From a bacterium (GTDB lineage: Bacteria; Patescibacteriota; Saccharimonadia; Saccharimonadales; UBA4665), in assembly GCA_021799575.1 (NCBI GenBank), contig JAJZAD010000002.1:46662-110661 (forward strand): a DNA stretch of 64,000 nucleotides, written 5' to 3'. Made by a program: the position numbers and the translations under genes. The notes beneath the pieces were generated by a model. It worked only from the letters and a program-made list of their open reading frames with translations, was not told where the DNA came from and did no database searches. Below, one piece after another: positions 18,602-26,884 of this stretch; positions within the stretch are counted from its first letter, which is position 1; each line of letters starts with the position of its first letter.

Positions 18602-19678
18602 TTAATCGGGCGACAGGTAATACTGGACCGATCCCATATTACCATCGTTGACAATCTGGTTTTCGGCCATCGTACCATTCCCGGTGATCGGGTCTATGGT
18701 ACCGGAATCACCATAAATGAAAGTAGGATGCTGCCCGCCGCTGACGACAATTTCTACATGCCCGCCGCTATAATTAAAATAAGCTATGTCACCGGGTTTA
18801 GGCAGATAACCGCTGTCGGCGGCATGATAGGTTAGGGGTTCATTGATAACCAAATTAGCATTATACTCATCCCAACCACCGTTACCTCTCTCTCCGTATA
18901 TAAACGCATCACCAGCTTGTTTATAGACAAAGCTGACAAAATCGGCGCACCATTCTTCGTTGGGATTGCCGTCAGTATAATCATTTAAAAGCACTGCATG
19001 AAGTTTAGGCTCGGTTTGCCAAGCCAGCCACTCGGCTTCGGCAACACAGGCTATGCGTTGTCCCAGATCGGATTGGTTACAAGACGGTGAAGACTGGCCA
19101 TCAATCGGTTCACCCTGCCAATATGCTGGAGTCCATACTTCAGCTAATGAGTTGAGGCCATTGCAATTGGCGGTTTTTAGTTGTTGTTGAGTTTTACCGT
19201 CGGGTAAGGATAAACACTGGTCATTAGCGGCATCCTTAAGCCCGACACCGTAAGCGGACCAATCCTGGTTTTTTTGAGCGGAACAACGTGCCAGCACAAC
19301 TAAACCCGATTGCTCGGACAAACAGTATTTGCCACCGCTCTTAGTTATATGGTTGCCGTTTAAGTACCAGGCTTGGGCATCGGTACCGTTACAGGTCCAG
19401 GAATCAATCTTAGCGCCGGATTGTATGCTATTGTGATAATCATCCAAACAGAACCCCGCTTGTCCCGATCTGATTTCAGGCTGATATGAGTTTTGGCTGG
19501 GGTTGACTATTCCGACCGCCGTACTCGATCCCCAAACTAACAAACCGGATACTGCCAACAGGATAACTAAACGGACAACCCTAAGCGGGTTTCTCAGCTT
19601 TGACACCGGCTGAGGGTTCGGTCTCCGATGGGCAGCGGGTAACGGCCGGACATTTAAATAGGACAGTTGAAAATACAT
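18602..19678 (-). CDS. Exported CHAP-domain hydrolase with ricin-type lectin domain
   Basis: A 358-residue protein. A membrane anchor or uncleaved signal (about 33-52) leads to a beta-trefoil lectin region (about 70-185) with QxW motifs at 102-104 and 138-140 and paired Cys. A CHAP amidase/endopeptidase domain (about 205-358) follows. The catalytic Cys244 is in EEWCADFVS and His307 in GHVEIV, with LPKPGDIAYF between them. It should cut peptidoglycan peptides or amide bonds outside the cell, with the lectin domain binding glycan. In an episymbiont it could remodel its own wall or breach the host wall; that role is inference. Confidence 0.85.
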   Translation of the reverse strand: MYFQLSYLNVRPLPAAHRRPNPQPVSKLRNPLRVVRLVILLAVSGLLVWGSSTAVGIVNPSQNSYQPEIRSGQAGFCLDDYHNSIQSGAKIDSWTCNGTDAQAWYLNGNHITKSGGKYCLSEQSGLVVLARCSAQKNQDWSAYGVGLKDAANDQCLSLPDGKTQQQLKTANCNGLNSLAEVWTPAYWQGEPIDGQSSPSCNQSDLGQRIACVAEAEWLAWQTEPKLHAVLLNDYTDGNPNEEWCADFVSFVYKQAGDAFIYGERGNGGWDEYNANLVINEPLTYHAADSGYLPKPGDIAYFNYSGGHVEIVVSGGQHPTFIYGDSGTIDPITGNGTMAENQIVNDGNMGSVQYYLSPD

Positions 19679-19791
19679 GTTTGTTTTAACTTATGCCTAA
19701 ACATTATTATATAACAGTTTCTGGGGTATGGACTACTATACAATCATCGTTTAAACTAATAAAATAACGGTAGTCTTAGGAATATAATATC

Positions 19792-20214
19792 GTGATTAAA
19801 AGTGAACTTGGCAAAAAATCGGATCAGACAGATAAAGGCAAGGTTAGAGGTTCAAAAAGCCTAGATAAAAGAGCCGGATATTTAGCTTTCAGAAGTTATT
19901 ACTTTTTAATCGTAGCAGTGGTTATAGCCGGTCTACTGGCTTTCGGGTCATATATTGCCGTTAATAATAACTCAATCGGTAAAGCACCCTCTAATAGCGG
20001 TCAAGTTGGCAGCAACACTCCACTCACTCTTCCTTTGACAGTTAACGGAAGCGATAGCCAGTCTTCAGCAGTCGGTTCCAGCTTAAGTTCATCGGCCATT
20101 AATTTGCAAAATAACGTTACCGGTAAACAGAACGGTCCAAAAGCCAGTAGCCTGCAATCTACCGGTTCAGCGCTTAATACCGGTCAAACTATCAACACGT
20201 CCCTGCCGTATTAG
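19792..20214 (+). CDS. Small single-pass membrane protein, low-complexity exterior
   Basis: A 140-residue protein read from a GTG. A basic cytoplasmic stretch (1-35) is followed by one membrane helix (about 37-58) and then a Ser/Asn/Gly/Thr-rich tail to the end with no recognisable domain. AGGA lies about 12 nt before the GTG. Function unknown; the composition resembles surface stalks found elsewhere in the window. Confidence 0.55.
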   Translation: MIKSELGKKSDQTDKGKVRGSKSLDKRAGYLAFRSYYFLIVAVVIAGLLAFGSYIAVNNNSIGKAPSNSGQVGSNTPLTLPLTVNGSDSQSSAVGSSLSSSAINLQNNVTGKQNGPKASSLQSTGSALNTGQTINTSLPY

Positions 20215-20265
20215 TTGGCCAAACAACAATAATTATTATCCGTTAGAGATAATATTTTATTAAAT

Positions 20266-20288
20266 AAGTATTTACTTAACTTAAGTAA
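20266..20288. promoter_or_regulatory. Predicted MarR operator upstream of the efflux operon
   Basis: TTACTTA-ACT-TAAGTAA (20272-20288) is a perfect inverted repeat. A further AAGTA at 20266-20270 makes three alternating AAGTA/TACTT half-sites. It overlaps the -35 region and spacer of the promoter for the marR gene (-10 TATGCT at 20295-20300), as expected for autorepression. Confidence 0.65.
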
Positions 20289-20306
20289 CTATTGTATGCT
20301 TGTGCT

Positions 20307-20771
20307 ATGACGCAAACAGTTAATTTTCTCGACCAGCTGGAGAATTCTCTTTATAACTGTGTGCGCACTTATAAAAGCAGCAGCTATTATAAAGCAATAA
20401 TAGAGAGAGTCGGTACAGATATCGACCGGCCCAGTATGTTTATTTTGATAATTTTGGACAGCCAATCACTTCAATTCCGGGATCTGGTTAAAAAATTAGG
20501 TGTTGAAGCGCCATCGGTTAGCCGTAAAGTGCATGAACTGGAAGCCAAAGGTCTAGTCATGCGGGAGACGACCAGGGACAAACGCATCCATTTGTTAACC
20601 CTAACCGATAATGGACACAAACTGACCAATAAGATAAAACACGCTAAGCGTGAATATCTAAGCCGGATTTTAGCCGCTTGGACGGTTGAAGACCAAGAAA
20701 AATTAGCCACGCTATTGGTTAAGCTTGCCGATGACTTTTCAAAAAGTATTAATCAAACTAAAGAGGAATAG
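20307..20771 (+). CDS. MarR-family transcriptional regulator
   Basis: A 154-residue winged-helix protein. The recognition-helix region LGVEAPSVSRKVHELEAKGLV and the wing with DKRIHLLTLTDNG are typical MarR features. I use the ATG at 20307, six nt after a TATGCT -10 box; a TTG five codons upstream lies inside the promoter. It is the first gene of an operon with a DHA2 exporter and a DrrAB-like ABC transporter, so it probably represses them until a toxic ligand binds. The upstream inverted repeat is its likely site. Confidence 0.9.
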   Translation: MTQTVNFLDQLENSLYNCVRTYKSSSYYKAIIERVGTDIDRPSMFILIILDSQSLQFRDLVKKLGVEAPSVSRKVHELEAKGLVMRETTRDKRIHLLTLTDNGHKLTNKIKHAKREYLSRILAAWTVEDQEKLATLLVKLADDFSKSINQTKEE

Positions 20772-20774
20772 CCA

Positions 20775-22391
20775 ATGGAAAACCAACTGACAAGCAGGCA
20801 ATCGGTAACTAACTCAAGTGAAGCTTCATATGAACATCGAACCCACTCAGAAATTATGGTTATTATCACTGCGCTGATGTTGGCTATGTTGCTTGCAGCA
20901 TTAGATCAGACGATAGTTGCTACTGCCCTTCCCAGAATCGCCAGTGATCTTAACGGATTAAATAAGCTGTCATGGGTAGCAACGGCTTATCTGCTTACCA
21001 GTGCTATCAGTACACCGCTTTATGGTAAAATTGGCGATCTGTACGGAAGAAAAAAGATCTTCCAAATATCGATTATTATTTTTCTGGCCGGTTCAGCACT
21101 TTGCGGTTTAAGTCAGAACATGAACGAATTGGTATTTTTTAGGGCTCTTCAAGGTATCGGAGCAGGAGGTTTAATCTCTTTGGTGTTAGCCATTATCGGG
21201 GACGTTGTCCCGCCTAGACAAAGAGGTCGATACCAGGGATACTTCGGAGCCGTGTTTGGATTAGCCAGTATCGCAGGTCCGCTACTGGGCGGGTTTTTGG
21301 CTGACGCGCACTCTATTTTAGGTGTGTCCGGTTGGCGTTGGATCTTCTATATCAATCTTCCGATAGGAGTTATTGCTCTGTTAGTCATTGCCGCTAGACT
21401 CCATTTGCCTAAACGGATTTACGAGCATCAAATCGATTACCTGGGCGCCGGGCTTTTATCGCTGTCCGCAACCGCATTAATATTGGTATCGGTATGGGCT
21501 GAAGTAACTTATTCATGGGGCTCGTGGGAGATTATCTCATTATTGGTCGGTAGCGCAGTTTGCGCCGTACTGTTCGTATTAAACGAACTAAGGGCAAAAG
21601 AACCTATTATTCCCTTGCACTTATTTCGTGGCGGCATTTTTACCGTATCGGTTATCCTATCTCTGCTGAGCGGAGTCGCCTTGTTTGCCGCCATCTTATA
21701 TATACCCGAATACCAACAAATTATCCGTGGCTACACTCCTATGAAATCCGGCCTACTGCTCTTTCCGGTAGTAATCGGTATGTTCGTTGCATCCATAGTT
21801 ACCGGAAGGCTGATCACTAAATTTGGCCGCTACAGGATATATCCAATTTTAGGATCGGTACTTACTATCATCGGACTTTGGTTATGGTCGGGTTTAGGCC
21901 TACATACGTCCGAGTTAACCTTAAGTGTCTGGATGATCATTCTCGGTTTAGGCATCGGCATGTTTTTTCAGGTGCCGATTCTGGCAGTGCAAAACTCCGT
22001 TCCGTTTAAACAAATGGGTGCCGGCACGGGTACGGTAACTTTCGCCCGTAGTATCGGCAGTTCATTCGGTGGAGCAATATTCGGAACCATCCTGATTACC
22101 CGGCTTAATACCCACCTACACCTATTGTTGCCGCAGTTTAAAGGAAAGATCAACGCCTCTGCTATAAGTAGCGGTACAGGCAGCTTAAGTACCTCCTTGC
22201 CCGCTCCGGTACTGCACAAAATATTGCAGGCTTTCGATATGGCCTTCCATGACATGTTTATTTACGCTTTACCGATTGCAGTGATTACTTTGATATTCTC
22301 CGTAATGCTTAAAGAAGTACCGCTAAGAGATTCGGCGAAAGCCCACGCGACTACCGATTTACTTGAACTGGATACGGCGGAACAGTCATGA
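20775..22391 (+). CDS. MFS drug:H+ antiporter, DHA2 (14-helix) family
   Basis: A 538-residue exporter. LDQTIVATALP (43-53) is motif D1 and GKIGDLYGRKK (84-94) motif A; GPLLGGFLAD is the antiporter motif C region. A GAGGA ribosome binding site sits 7 nt before the ATG, three bases after the marR stop. It overlaps the next ABC gene by 4 bp (ATGA). Probable role: proton-driven multidrug export under MarR control. Confidence 0.93.
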   Translation: MENQLTSRQSVTNSSEASYEHRTHSEIMVIITALMLAMLLAALDQTIVATALPRIASDLNGLNKLSWVATAYLLTSAISTPLYGKIGDLYGRKKIFQISIIIFLAGSALCGLSQNMNELVFFRALQGIGAGGLISLVLAIIGDVVPPRQRGRYQGYFGAVFGLASIAGPLLGGFLADAHSILGVSGWRWIFYINLPIGVIALLVIAARLHLPKRIYEHQIDYLGAGLLSLSATALILVSVWAEVTYSWGSWEIISLLVGSAVCAVLFVLNELRAKEPIIPLHLFRGGIFTVSVILSLLSGVALFAAILYIPEYQQIIRGYTPMKSGLLLFPVVIGMFVASIVTGRLITKFGRYRIYPILGSVLTIIGLWLWSGLGLHTSELTLSVWMIILGLGIGMFFQVPILAVQNSVPFKQMGAGTGTVTFARSIGSSFGGAIFGTILITRLNTHLHLLLPQFKGKINASAISSGTGSLSTSLPAPVLHKILQAFDMAFHDMFIYALPIAVITLIFSVMLKEVPLRDSAKAHATTDLLELDTAEQS

Positions 22392-23176
22392 TTGAAGTCA
22401 ATAACCTGACTAAACGGTTCGGGGATTTTACGGCCGTGGACAACGTGAGTTTCTCGGTTAATCGCGGCGAACTGTTTGCTTTGCTCGGACCTAACGGTGC
22501 AGGTAAATCCACAACCATTAAAATGCTGACGACGCTGCTTAAACCGACCTCGGGTAAATTGAAGCTTAACGGTTTAGACGTAGTCAAAGACCCCGACGCT
22601 GTCAGAAGAAGCTTCGGTATCGTGTTTCAGGACCCATCCTTAGATACGGATTTGACAGCTTATGAAAACATGGAACTGCACGGAATTATGTACGGTGTAG
22701 CCAAAAAAGAATTAGCACCGAGAATAGAGGAGCTGCTGAGGCTGGTTGAGTTATGGGAACGGCGGAACAGTTTTGTGAAAACGTTCTCCGGCGGCATGAA
22801 ACGCCGACTCGAAATTGCCAGGGGTTTGTTACATCATCCGAAGGTATTATTTCTTGATGAACCCACCTTGGGGCTCGATACCCAAACACGGCATTTGTTA
22901 TGGAGTTATGTCGATAGCTTGACTAAAGAGAAAGCAATGACCGTTTTGTTTACAACTCATTATTTGGAAGAGGCTGAGAGCAATGCTCACCGTATCGCCA
23001 TTATTGATCACGGTAAACTGATTGCAATCGGTTCGGCAAGTGAGCTTAAAAAGTCCACGGGTACGGATTCGCTGGAACAAGCTTATTTGGAACTTACCGG
23101 AAGCGAAATCCGGGAAGAAGAAGTCGACGCGCATGAAGCGTGGCGGTCTATCAGACGGGCCAGGAACATGCGATGA
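22388..23176 (+). CDS. ABC transporter ATP-binding protein, DrrA-like
   Basis: A 262-residue ATPase. Walker A GPNGAGKS is at 34-41, the signature FSGGM at 133-137, Walker B VLFLDEPT at 153-160, and a switch His occurs in FTTHYLEEAE. The C-terminal extension is typical of DrrA/CcmA-like drug exporters. Start and stop overlap both neighbours by 4 bp, so MFS, ATPase and permease are translated as a coupled unit. Confidence 0.92.
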   Translation: MIEVNNLTKRFGDFTAVDNVSFSVNRGELFALLGPNGAGKSTTIKMLTTLLKPTSGKLKLNGLDVVKDPDAVRRSFGIVFQDPSLDTDLTAYENMELHGIMYGVAKKELAPRIEELLRLVELWERRNSFVKTFSGGMKRRLEIARGLLHHPKVLFLDEPTLGLDTQTRHLLWSYVDSLTKEKAMTVLFTTHYLEEAESNAHRIAIIDHGKLIAIGSASELKKSTGTDSLEQAYLELTGSEIREEEVDAHEAWRSIRRARNMR

Positions 23177-23919
23177 GGACGGTCTATATATTATGGCTCA
23201 GGCAAATTAAGCGTTATTTTAGAAGCCGATCGCGGATAGTTGGGGCAATCGGCCAACCATTGCTGTTTTTACTGGCATTAGGATACGGATTAGGCTCTGT
23301 TTACAAAGCCGCCGGCAGAGGCAATTATCTGCAGTTTTTGGTTCCGGGTATTATGGCTCAAACCGTTTTATTTTCATCGATGTTTTACGGAGCGATGATT
23401 ATTATCGATCGCCAATTCGGTTTCCTGAAAGAGACTCTGGTCGTACCTGTAAGCCGATTCAAAATAATGATAGGCGGAGCATTAGGCGGAGCTACTACGG
23501 CAGTTATACAGGGTTCTCTAGTGTTTTTCATCTCTTTAGCAATCGGATTCCGGCCGCATAACTGGATAATGACATTAGTTGCGCTGGTATTTATGTGTGC
23601 TTTGGCATTAGCAATTACCAGTTTTTCCTCCGGGATCGGTTCATTCGTTCAAGACATGCAGGGGTTCCAGGCTATTAACCAGTTCCTGGTCTTCCCGTTG
23701 TACTTCCTAAGCGGCGCCCTGTATCCGCTAAACAACGTTCCGACATGGCTTAGAATCATTGCGGAGATTAACCCCATTTCCTATACCGTAGATGCTTTAC
23801 GGTGGGCTATGCTCGGTACGACTAAATTCGGCTTACGGGCGGATATACTGGCCATGTCTATAACCCTGGTGGTATTGATGACTTTCGGCACGATCCGTTT
23901 CCGGCATATCCGGGATTAA
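23173..23919 (+). CDS. ABC-2 type permease, DrrB-like
   Basis: About 248 residues with six hydrophobic helices and the ABC-2 signature region near AINQFLVFPLYFLSGALYPL. I place the start at 23173, an ATGA overlap with the ATPase stop and an AGGA 8 nt upstream; a GTG eleven codons earlier is less likely. It forms the membrane half of the exporter with the preceding ATPase. Its end overlaps the convergent SodX gene by 4 bp. Confidence 0.9.
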   Translation: MRTVYILWLRQIKRYFRSRSRIVGAIGQPLLFLLALGYGLGSVYKAAGRGNYLQFLVPGIMAQTVLFSSMFYGAMIIIDRQFGFLKETLVVPVSRFKIMIGGALGGATTAVIQGSLVFFISLAIGFRPHNWIMTLVALVFMCALALAITSFSSGIGSFVQDMQGFQAINQFLVFPLYFLSGALYPLNNVPTWLRIIAEINPISYTVDALRWAMLGTTKFGLRADILAMSITLVVLMTFGTIRFRHIRD

Positions 23920-24191
23920 GTATGTACTTTAGGCCATATTACCTTAGCCAGTACATGTTCATTGTCCACCCAGCCGAAATAACGGCTGTCAGTACTGCAA
24001 TCAGGATTGTCGCCGATAAAGAAAATCCGATTATCCATTACCGACTCGACCCGCTTAATCTTTTCCTTTCCGTCGTGGTAAAAAATAAGTACCTGTCCCG
24101 GACGGGGATTAATAAACAAGCTGCTGGCAATAATTATTTGTCCCGATGCCAAAGCAGGACTCATGCTGTCGCCGACTATCCGCCGGATCAT
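23916..24191 (-). CDS. S26-family protease, probable nickel superoxide dismutase maturation protease (SodX-like)
   Basis: A 91-residue signal-peptidase-like protein from the ATG at 24191. Ser9 in GDSMSP and Lys46 in KRV form the Ser/Lys dyad; GDN (60-62) and STDSR (66-70) are further S26 motifs. A longer reading (109 residues) would overlap sodN by 44 bp and adds no conserved sequence. Family members next to sodN remove the SodN leader so that His1 can bind nickel. It starts 11 nt after the sodN stop, which supports this assignment. Confidence 0.87.
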   Translation of the reverse strand: MIRRIVGDSMSPALASGQIIIASSLFINPRPGQVLIFYHDGKEKIKRVESVMDNRIFFIGDNPDCSTDSRYFGWVDNEHVLAKVIWPKVHT

Positions 24192-24201
24192 TAGTAACTT
24201 C

Positions 24202-24588
24202 TTAGGCTTTTTTGGTTTTCCAGAAAATGTCGGCAATGTCATCAATTTGCTCGACTAATTTTTTAGCTTCATCAGGGTCAAGAGATTTTTTACAATTGCT
24301 GGCTTGCTTTATAGCTAACCAGAATTTTTGGTGCAAATCGGGATATTGCTGTAAATGCTCCGGTTTGAAATAATCCGCCCATAAGACCATCAAGTGATGC
24401 TTGACAAGTTCAGCCCGTTCCTCCTTAATAATAATCGCTCTGGTTTTATCCTGGTCGTCCAGATTCGGATAACGGTTCATGATTTCGAGCACCGACGCGG
24501 CTTCGATTCTGGCTTGGGCTGGGTCGTATACTCCGCACGGTAAATCACAATGCGCATAGACCGGTTTTATAAAATGTGTATTCATCAT
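24202..24588 (-). CDS. sodN: Nickel superoxide dismutase
   Basis: A 128-residue precursor. A 12-residue leader ends before HCDLPCG (13-19), the complete nickel hook: His1, Cys2, Pro5, Cys6 and Gly7 of the mature enzyme. The mature part is about 116 residues of four-helix bundle, the usual SodN length. It disproportionates superoxide in the cytoplasm after leader cleavage and nickel insertion. Encoded directly before its maturation protease. It is likely the cell's defence against host or environmental oxidants; no other SOD is seen in the window. Confidence 0.95.
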   Translation of the reverse strand: MMNTHFIKPVYAHCDLPCGVYDPAQARIEAASVLEIMNRYPNLDDQDKTRAIIIKEERAELVKHHLMVLWADYFKPEHLQQYPDLHQKFWLAIKQASNCKKSLDPDEAKKLVEQIDDIADIFWKTKKA

Positions 24589-24735
24589 AGCAAGTATACC
24601 CTCCTTAATTGCTTATTGTCCTTAAAGATATATTACCATTTTCGGCTCGTGAATTTAGGATGGTTATTTTAACTAATAAAATTCAGAGAGATTAATCGGC
24701 TTTGGTCATTAACAGATTCCTTAAGTGACGCTTGT

Positions 24736-25110
24736 TTAGTCATTGCTGTCAGTTAAAAAATCGATTATTTCCCGCCAACCCGTAGAGACAACAATTGCTT
24801 TCCAGACAGTTACAGACACTGCCGCAGTAGGTTCTTTATGCATAAGTTGCTCCATGATAAAGCTCTTTATCCTGCCGGGAAACTTAACATTCATCTGCAC
24901 CGGATAAATATCTCCGTTTTCCTCGGCATAACCGGAGATGCATCCGTAGCCTATTTCCCGCCAATAGTCCCTACAACTACTTACTGCCAGACTTCCGAAA
25001 CCGATCAATTCCTGAGCGAAAGAGTGGTCCATAAAGGCCCTGGCGGCGATTCGTTCCGGTACAAAGTATGAAGTTTCTATTAACGGATCGTTCTCTGAAT
25101 TACTATGCAT
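24736..25110 (-). CDS. Hypothetical protein, 124 residues
   Basis: A soluble protein with two Cys residues, acidic N-terminus and a hydrophobic helix-rich middle; no motif I can name. It stands alone, with 147 bp to sodN and 92 bp to trmD. Codon use resembles the neighbours, so I think it is a real gene, but the function is unknown. Confidence 0.5.
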   Translation of the reverse strand: MHSNSENDPLIETSYFVPERIAARAFMDHSFAQELIGFGSLAVSSCRDYWREIGYGCISGYAEENGDIYPVQMNVKFPGRIKSFIMEQLMHKEPTAAVSVTVWKAIVVSTGWREIIDFLTDSND

Positions 25111-25202
25111 AAAATTAAAACTATCCTTTAATTCACTAAACGTATGTCAGATAACTTACCGGTTTTAGTCATTATATTTTATTTATTTAAGCGTGTCTTG
25201 TT

Positions 25203-25859
25203 TTATAGAGCATGCCTAGTCTGCTTAGACCGCCACTGCTCTACCTTCTGGTGGTTACCGCTTAAGAGTACTTTCGGTACCTTAAGTCCCCTGTATTCCT
25301 CCGGTCTCGTATATTGTGGAAATTCAATTGTATCGCCGGTCTGAAACGACTCGATCTCGGTTGATTTTTCCCCGCCTAACACACCAGGTAAGAGTCTGAC
25401 TATTGAATCTATGATTATCATTGCGGGTAGTTCTCCCCCGGTAACAACATATTTACCGATTGAAAACTGATAATCTACCCATTCAGTTATTCGTTCATCA
25501 TAACCTTCGTATCTTGGACAGATCAAGATTAAACCGGTAGCTTCTTGAGCGAGCAGGTTGGCATGATTTTGAGCATATGTTTCTCCTCTGGGAGTAGGTA
25601 GGATAACCTTTGCCGTAGGATCGACTTTCTTAGCCTGTTGTACAGCACGAAATAGCGGATCAACCATCAGCAACATACCGTCGCCGCCGCCATAAGGTGT
25701 ATCATCCACCTGGCGGCGCAGGCCTTTACCGAAATCGCGTAGGTTTATAAGATCGAAACGGATCAGGCCTAATTTCTCGGCCTTTAGTAACATACTGGAT
25801 CCGAATACCCCTTTAAACATTTCCGGAAAGAGGGTTATAACCTGAATGCGCATATCCAA
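25203..25859 (-). CDS. trmD: tRNA (guanine-N1)-methyltransferase
   Basis: A SPOUT methyltransferase of about 216-218 residues (start at the first or third codon). YEGYDER and IGKYVVTGGELPAM form the knotted SAM site, and TRPEEYRGLKVPKVLLSGNH the tRNA-binding C-terminal part. It methylates G37 of tRNAs reading CUN, CCN and CGG, preventing frameshifts. The C-terminus is shorter than in E. coli. It is last in the rpsP-khpA-trmD unit, a conserved order. Confidence 0.95.
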   Translation of the reverse strand: MDMRIQVITLFPEMFKGVFGSSMLLKAEKLGLIRFDLINLRDFGKGLRRQVDDTPYGGGDGMLLMVDPLFRAVQQAKKVDPTAKVILPTPRGETYAQNHANLLAQEATGLILICPRYEGYDERITEWVDYQFSIGKYVVTGGELPAMIIIDSIVRLLPGVLGGEKSTEIESFQTGDTIEFPQYTRPEEYRGLKVPKVLLSGNHQKVEQWRSKQTRHAL

Positions 25860-25891
25860 ATCGCTTGTAATAGATCTGAAGCAGTTAGTTT

Positions 25892-26326
25892 TTAAAGGTC
25901 CAAATCGTCCATTTCTTCAAGCTCACGCCTAGTCTTACTGAAACGGTCTTCCGACGATTCGCTCGATTCGTTTAAATTAATTTCTGTCTCTTCGCTGTCG
26001 GTTTTATCTTCTTCTAACTTAACTTCCCTAGCCGGTTTTTCGTGGCCTTCCGGCTTAGTATTCCGACTATAGTCTGCCGGACCGTTATCTATAATCTTTA
26101 AGTTGTAGCGAGCGTCGTTTTTGGTCCCTAAAGCTCTGAGTAACGTTCTTAGACTTTGCGCTGTGGCGCCGCGCTTGCCAATCACCCGACCCAAGTCTTC
26201 AGGGTCAACACTGAGTTCCAGCAAAACCCCTTTTTCATCGATCCGTCTGTCTATTTTTACGGCATCCGGTTTGCTGACCAATGATTTTACTACGTATTCA
26301 ACAAATTGTTGGTCAATACTATTCAC
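25892..26326 (-). CDS. khpA: KH-domain RNA-binding protein (KhpA/YlqC)
   Basis: A 144-residue protein read from GTG, with AGGAGG 9 nt upstream. One KH domain has the GxxG loop GKRG at 50-53 (DLGRVIGKRGATAQSLRTLL in its surroundings). An acidic, Glu/Ser-rich C-terminal tail of about 60 residues is longer than in Firmicutes KhpA (about 80 residues total). Such proteins bind RNA and affect cell division and wall synthesis. Located between rpsP and trmD, its usual place. Confidence 0.92.
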   Translation of the reverse strand: MNSIDQQFVEYVVKSLVSKPDAVKIDRRIDEKGVLLELSVDPEDLGRVIGKRGATAQSLRTLLRALGTKNDARYNLKIIDNGPADYSRNTKPEGHEKPAREVKLEEDKTDSEETEINLNESSESSEDRFSKTRRELEEMDDLDL

Positions 26327-26402
26327 TTGCAGAATCCTCCTTCAGGTTAGAATAAGTTAAGTATAGCATTTTTAACCTAATAACATTAAGCTTCAAGCTT
26401 TT

Positions 26403-26804
26403 TTATGCGTCTGCGGTTTCGGTTTTAGCCTCAATAGCGGCCTGGTTTTCTGTCTGTCCGTCCATAGGCACAGAAGCTGCTTTCTCTTCGGCCGGCCGGC
26501 TGGAGCGACGCTTTTCCGGATGCCTTACGGTTCGGCTCTTCAGTTTAAGCTCGCTAACCCATTCGGGGAGCTTAACTTTTTCGGCTTTTAGAATCAATTT
26601 GACTCGTCGTGACGGTTGTGCACCGTGCTCTAGATAAAATGTCGCTTTTTCGGTATCCAGCTTGACGGTTTTAGCGTGCGGGTCATAACTGCCTAAATAA
26701 GCCACAACTTTACCGCTAGTCGGATTACGACGCGAATCTTGAACCACCAATCTGAACATTGCACGTCCCTTACGACCAACACGCTGCATCCGGATAGCTA
26801 ACAT
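26403..26804 (-). CDS. rpsP: 30S ribosomal protein bS16
   Basis: A 133-residue bS16 with the N-terminal IRMQRVGRKG and the GSYDP and DTEKATFYLEHGAQPS segments of the family. The basic C-terminal extension ends in an acidic/Ala-rich tail, longer than E. coli S16 (82 residues). TTAGGAG ends 4 nt before the ATG as a strong ribosome binding site. First gene of the rpsP-khpA-trmD unit. Confidence 0.96.
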   Translation of the reverse strand: MLAIRMQRVGRKGRAMFRLVVQDSRRNPTSGKVVAYLGSYDPHAKTVKLDTEKATFYLEHGAQPSRRVKLILKAEKVKLPEWVSELKLKSRTVRHPEKRRSSRPAEEKAASVPMDGQTENQAAIEAKTETADA

Positions 26805-26845
26805 CTGACTCCTAACTTCTTTAATCTAAGGTTTAACAATCGCAT

Positions 26846-26874
26846 ATTTTACAGATTAGGTAAAGAGTAGTCAA
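26846..26874 (-). promoter_or_regulatory. Sigma70-type promoter of rpsP-khpA-trmD
   Basis: On the minus strand, TTGACT (26869-26874) and TAAAAT (26846-26851) are spaced by 17 bp, with a TG just before the -10. The predicted leader is about 35 nt and contains the rpsP ribosome binding site. Confidence 0.75.
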
Positions 26875-26884
26875 CTAAACTAAC

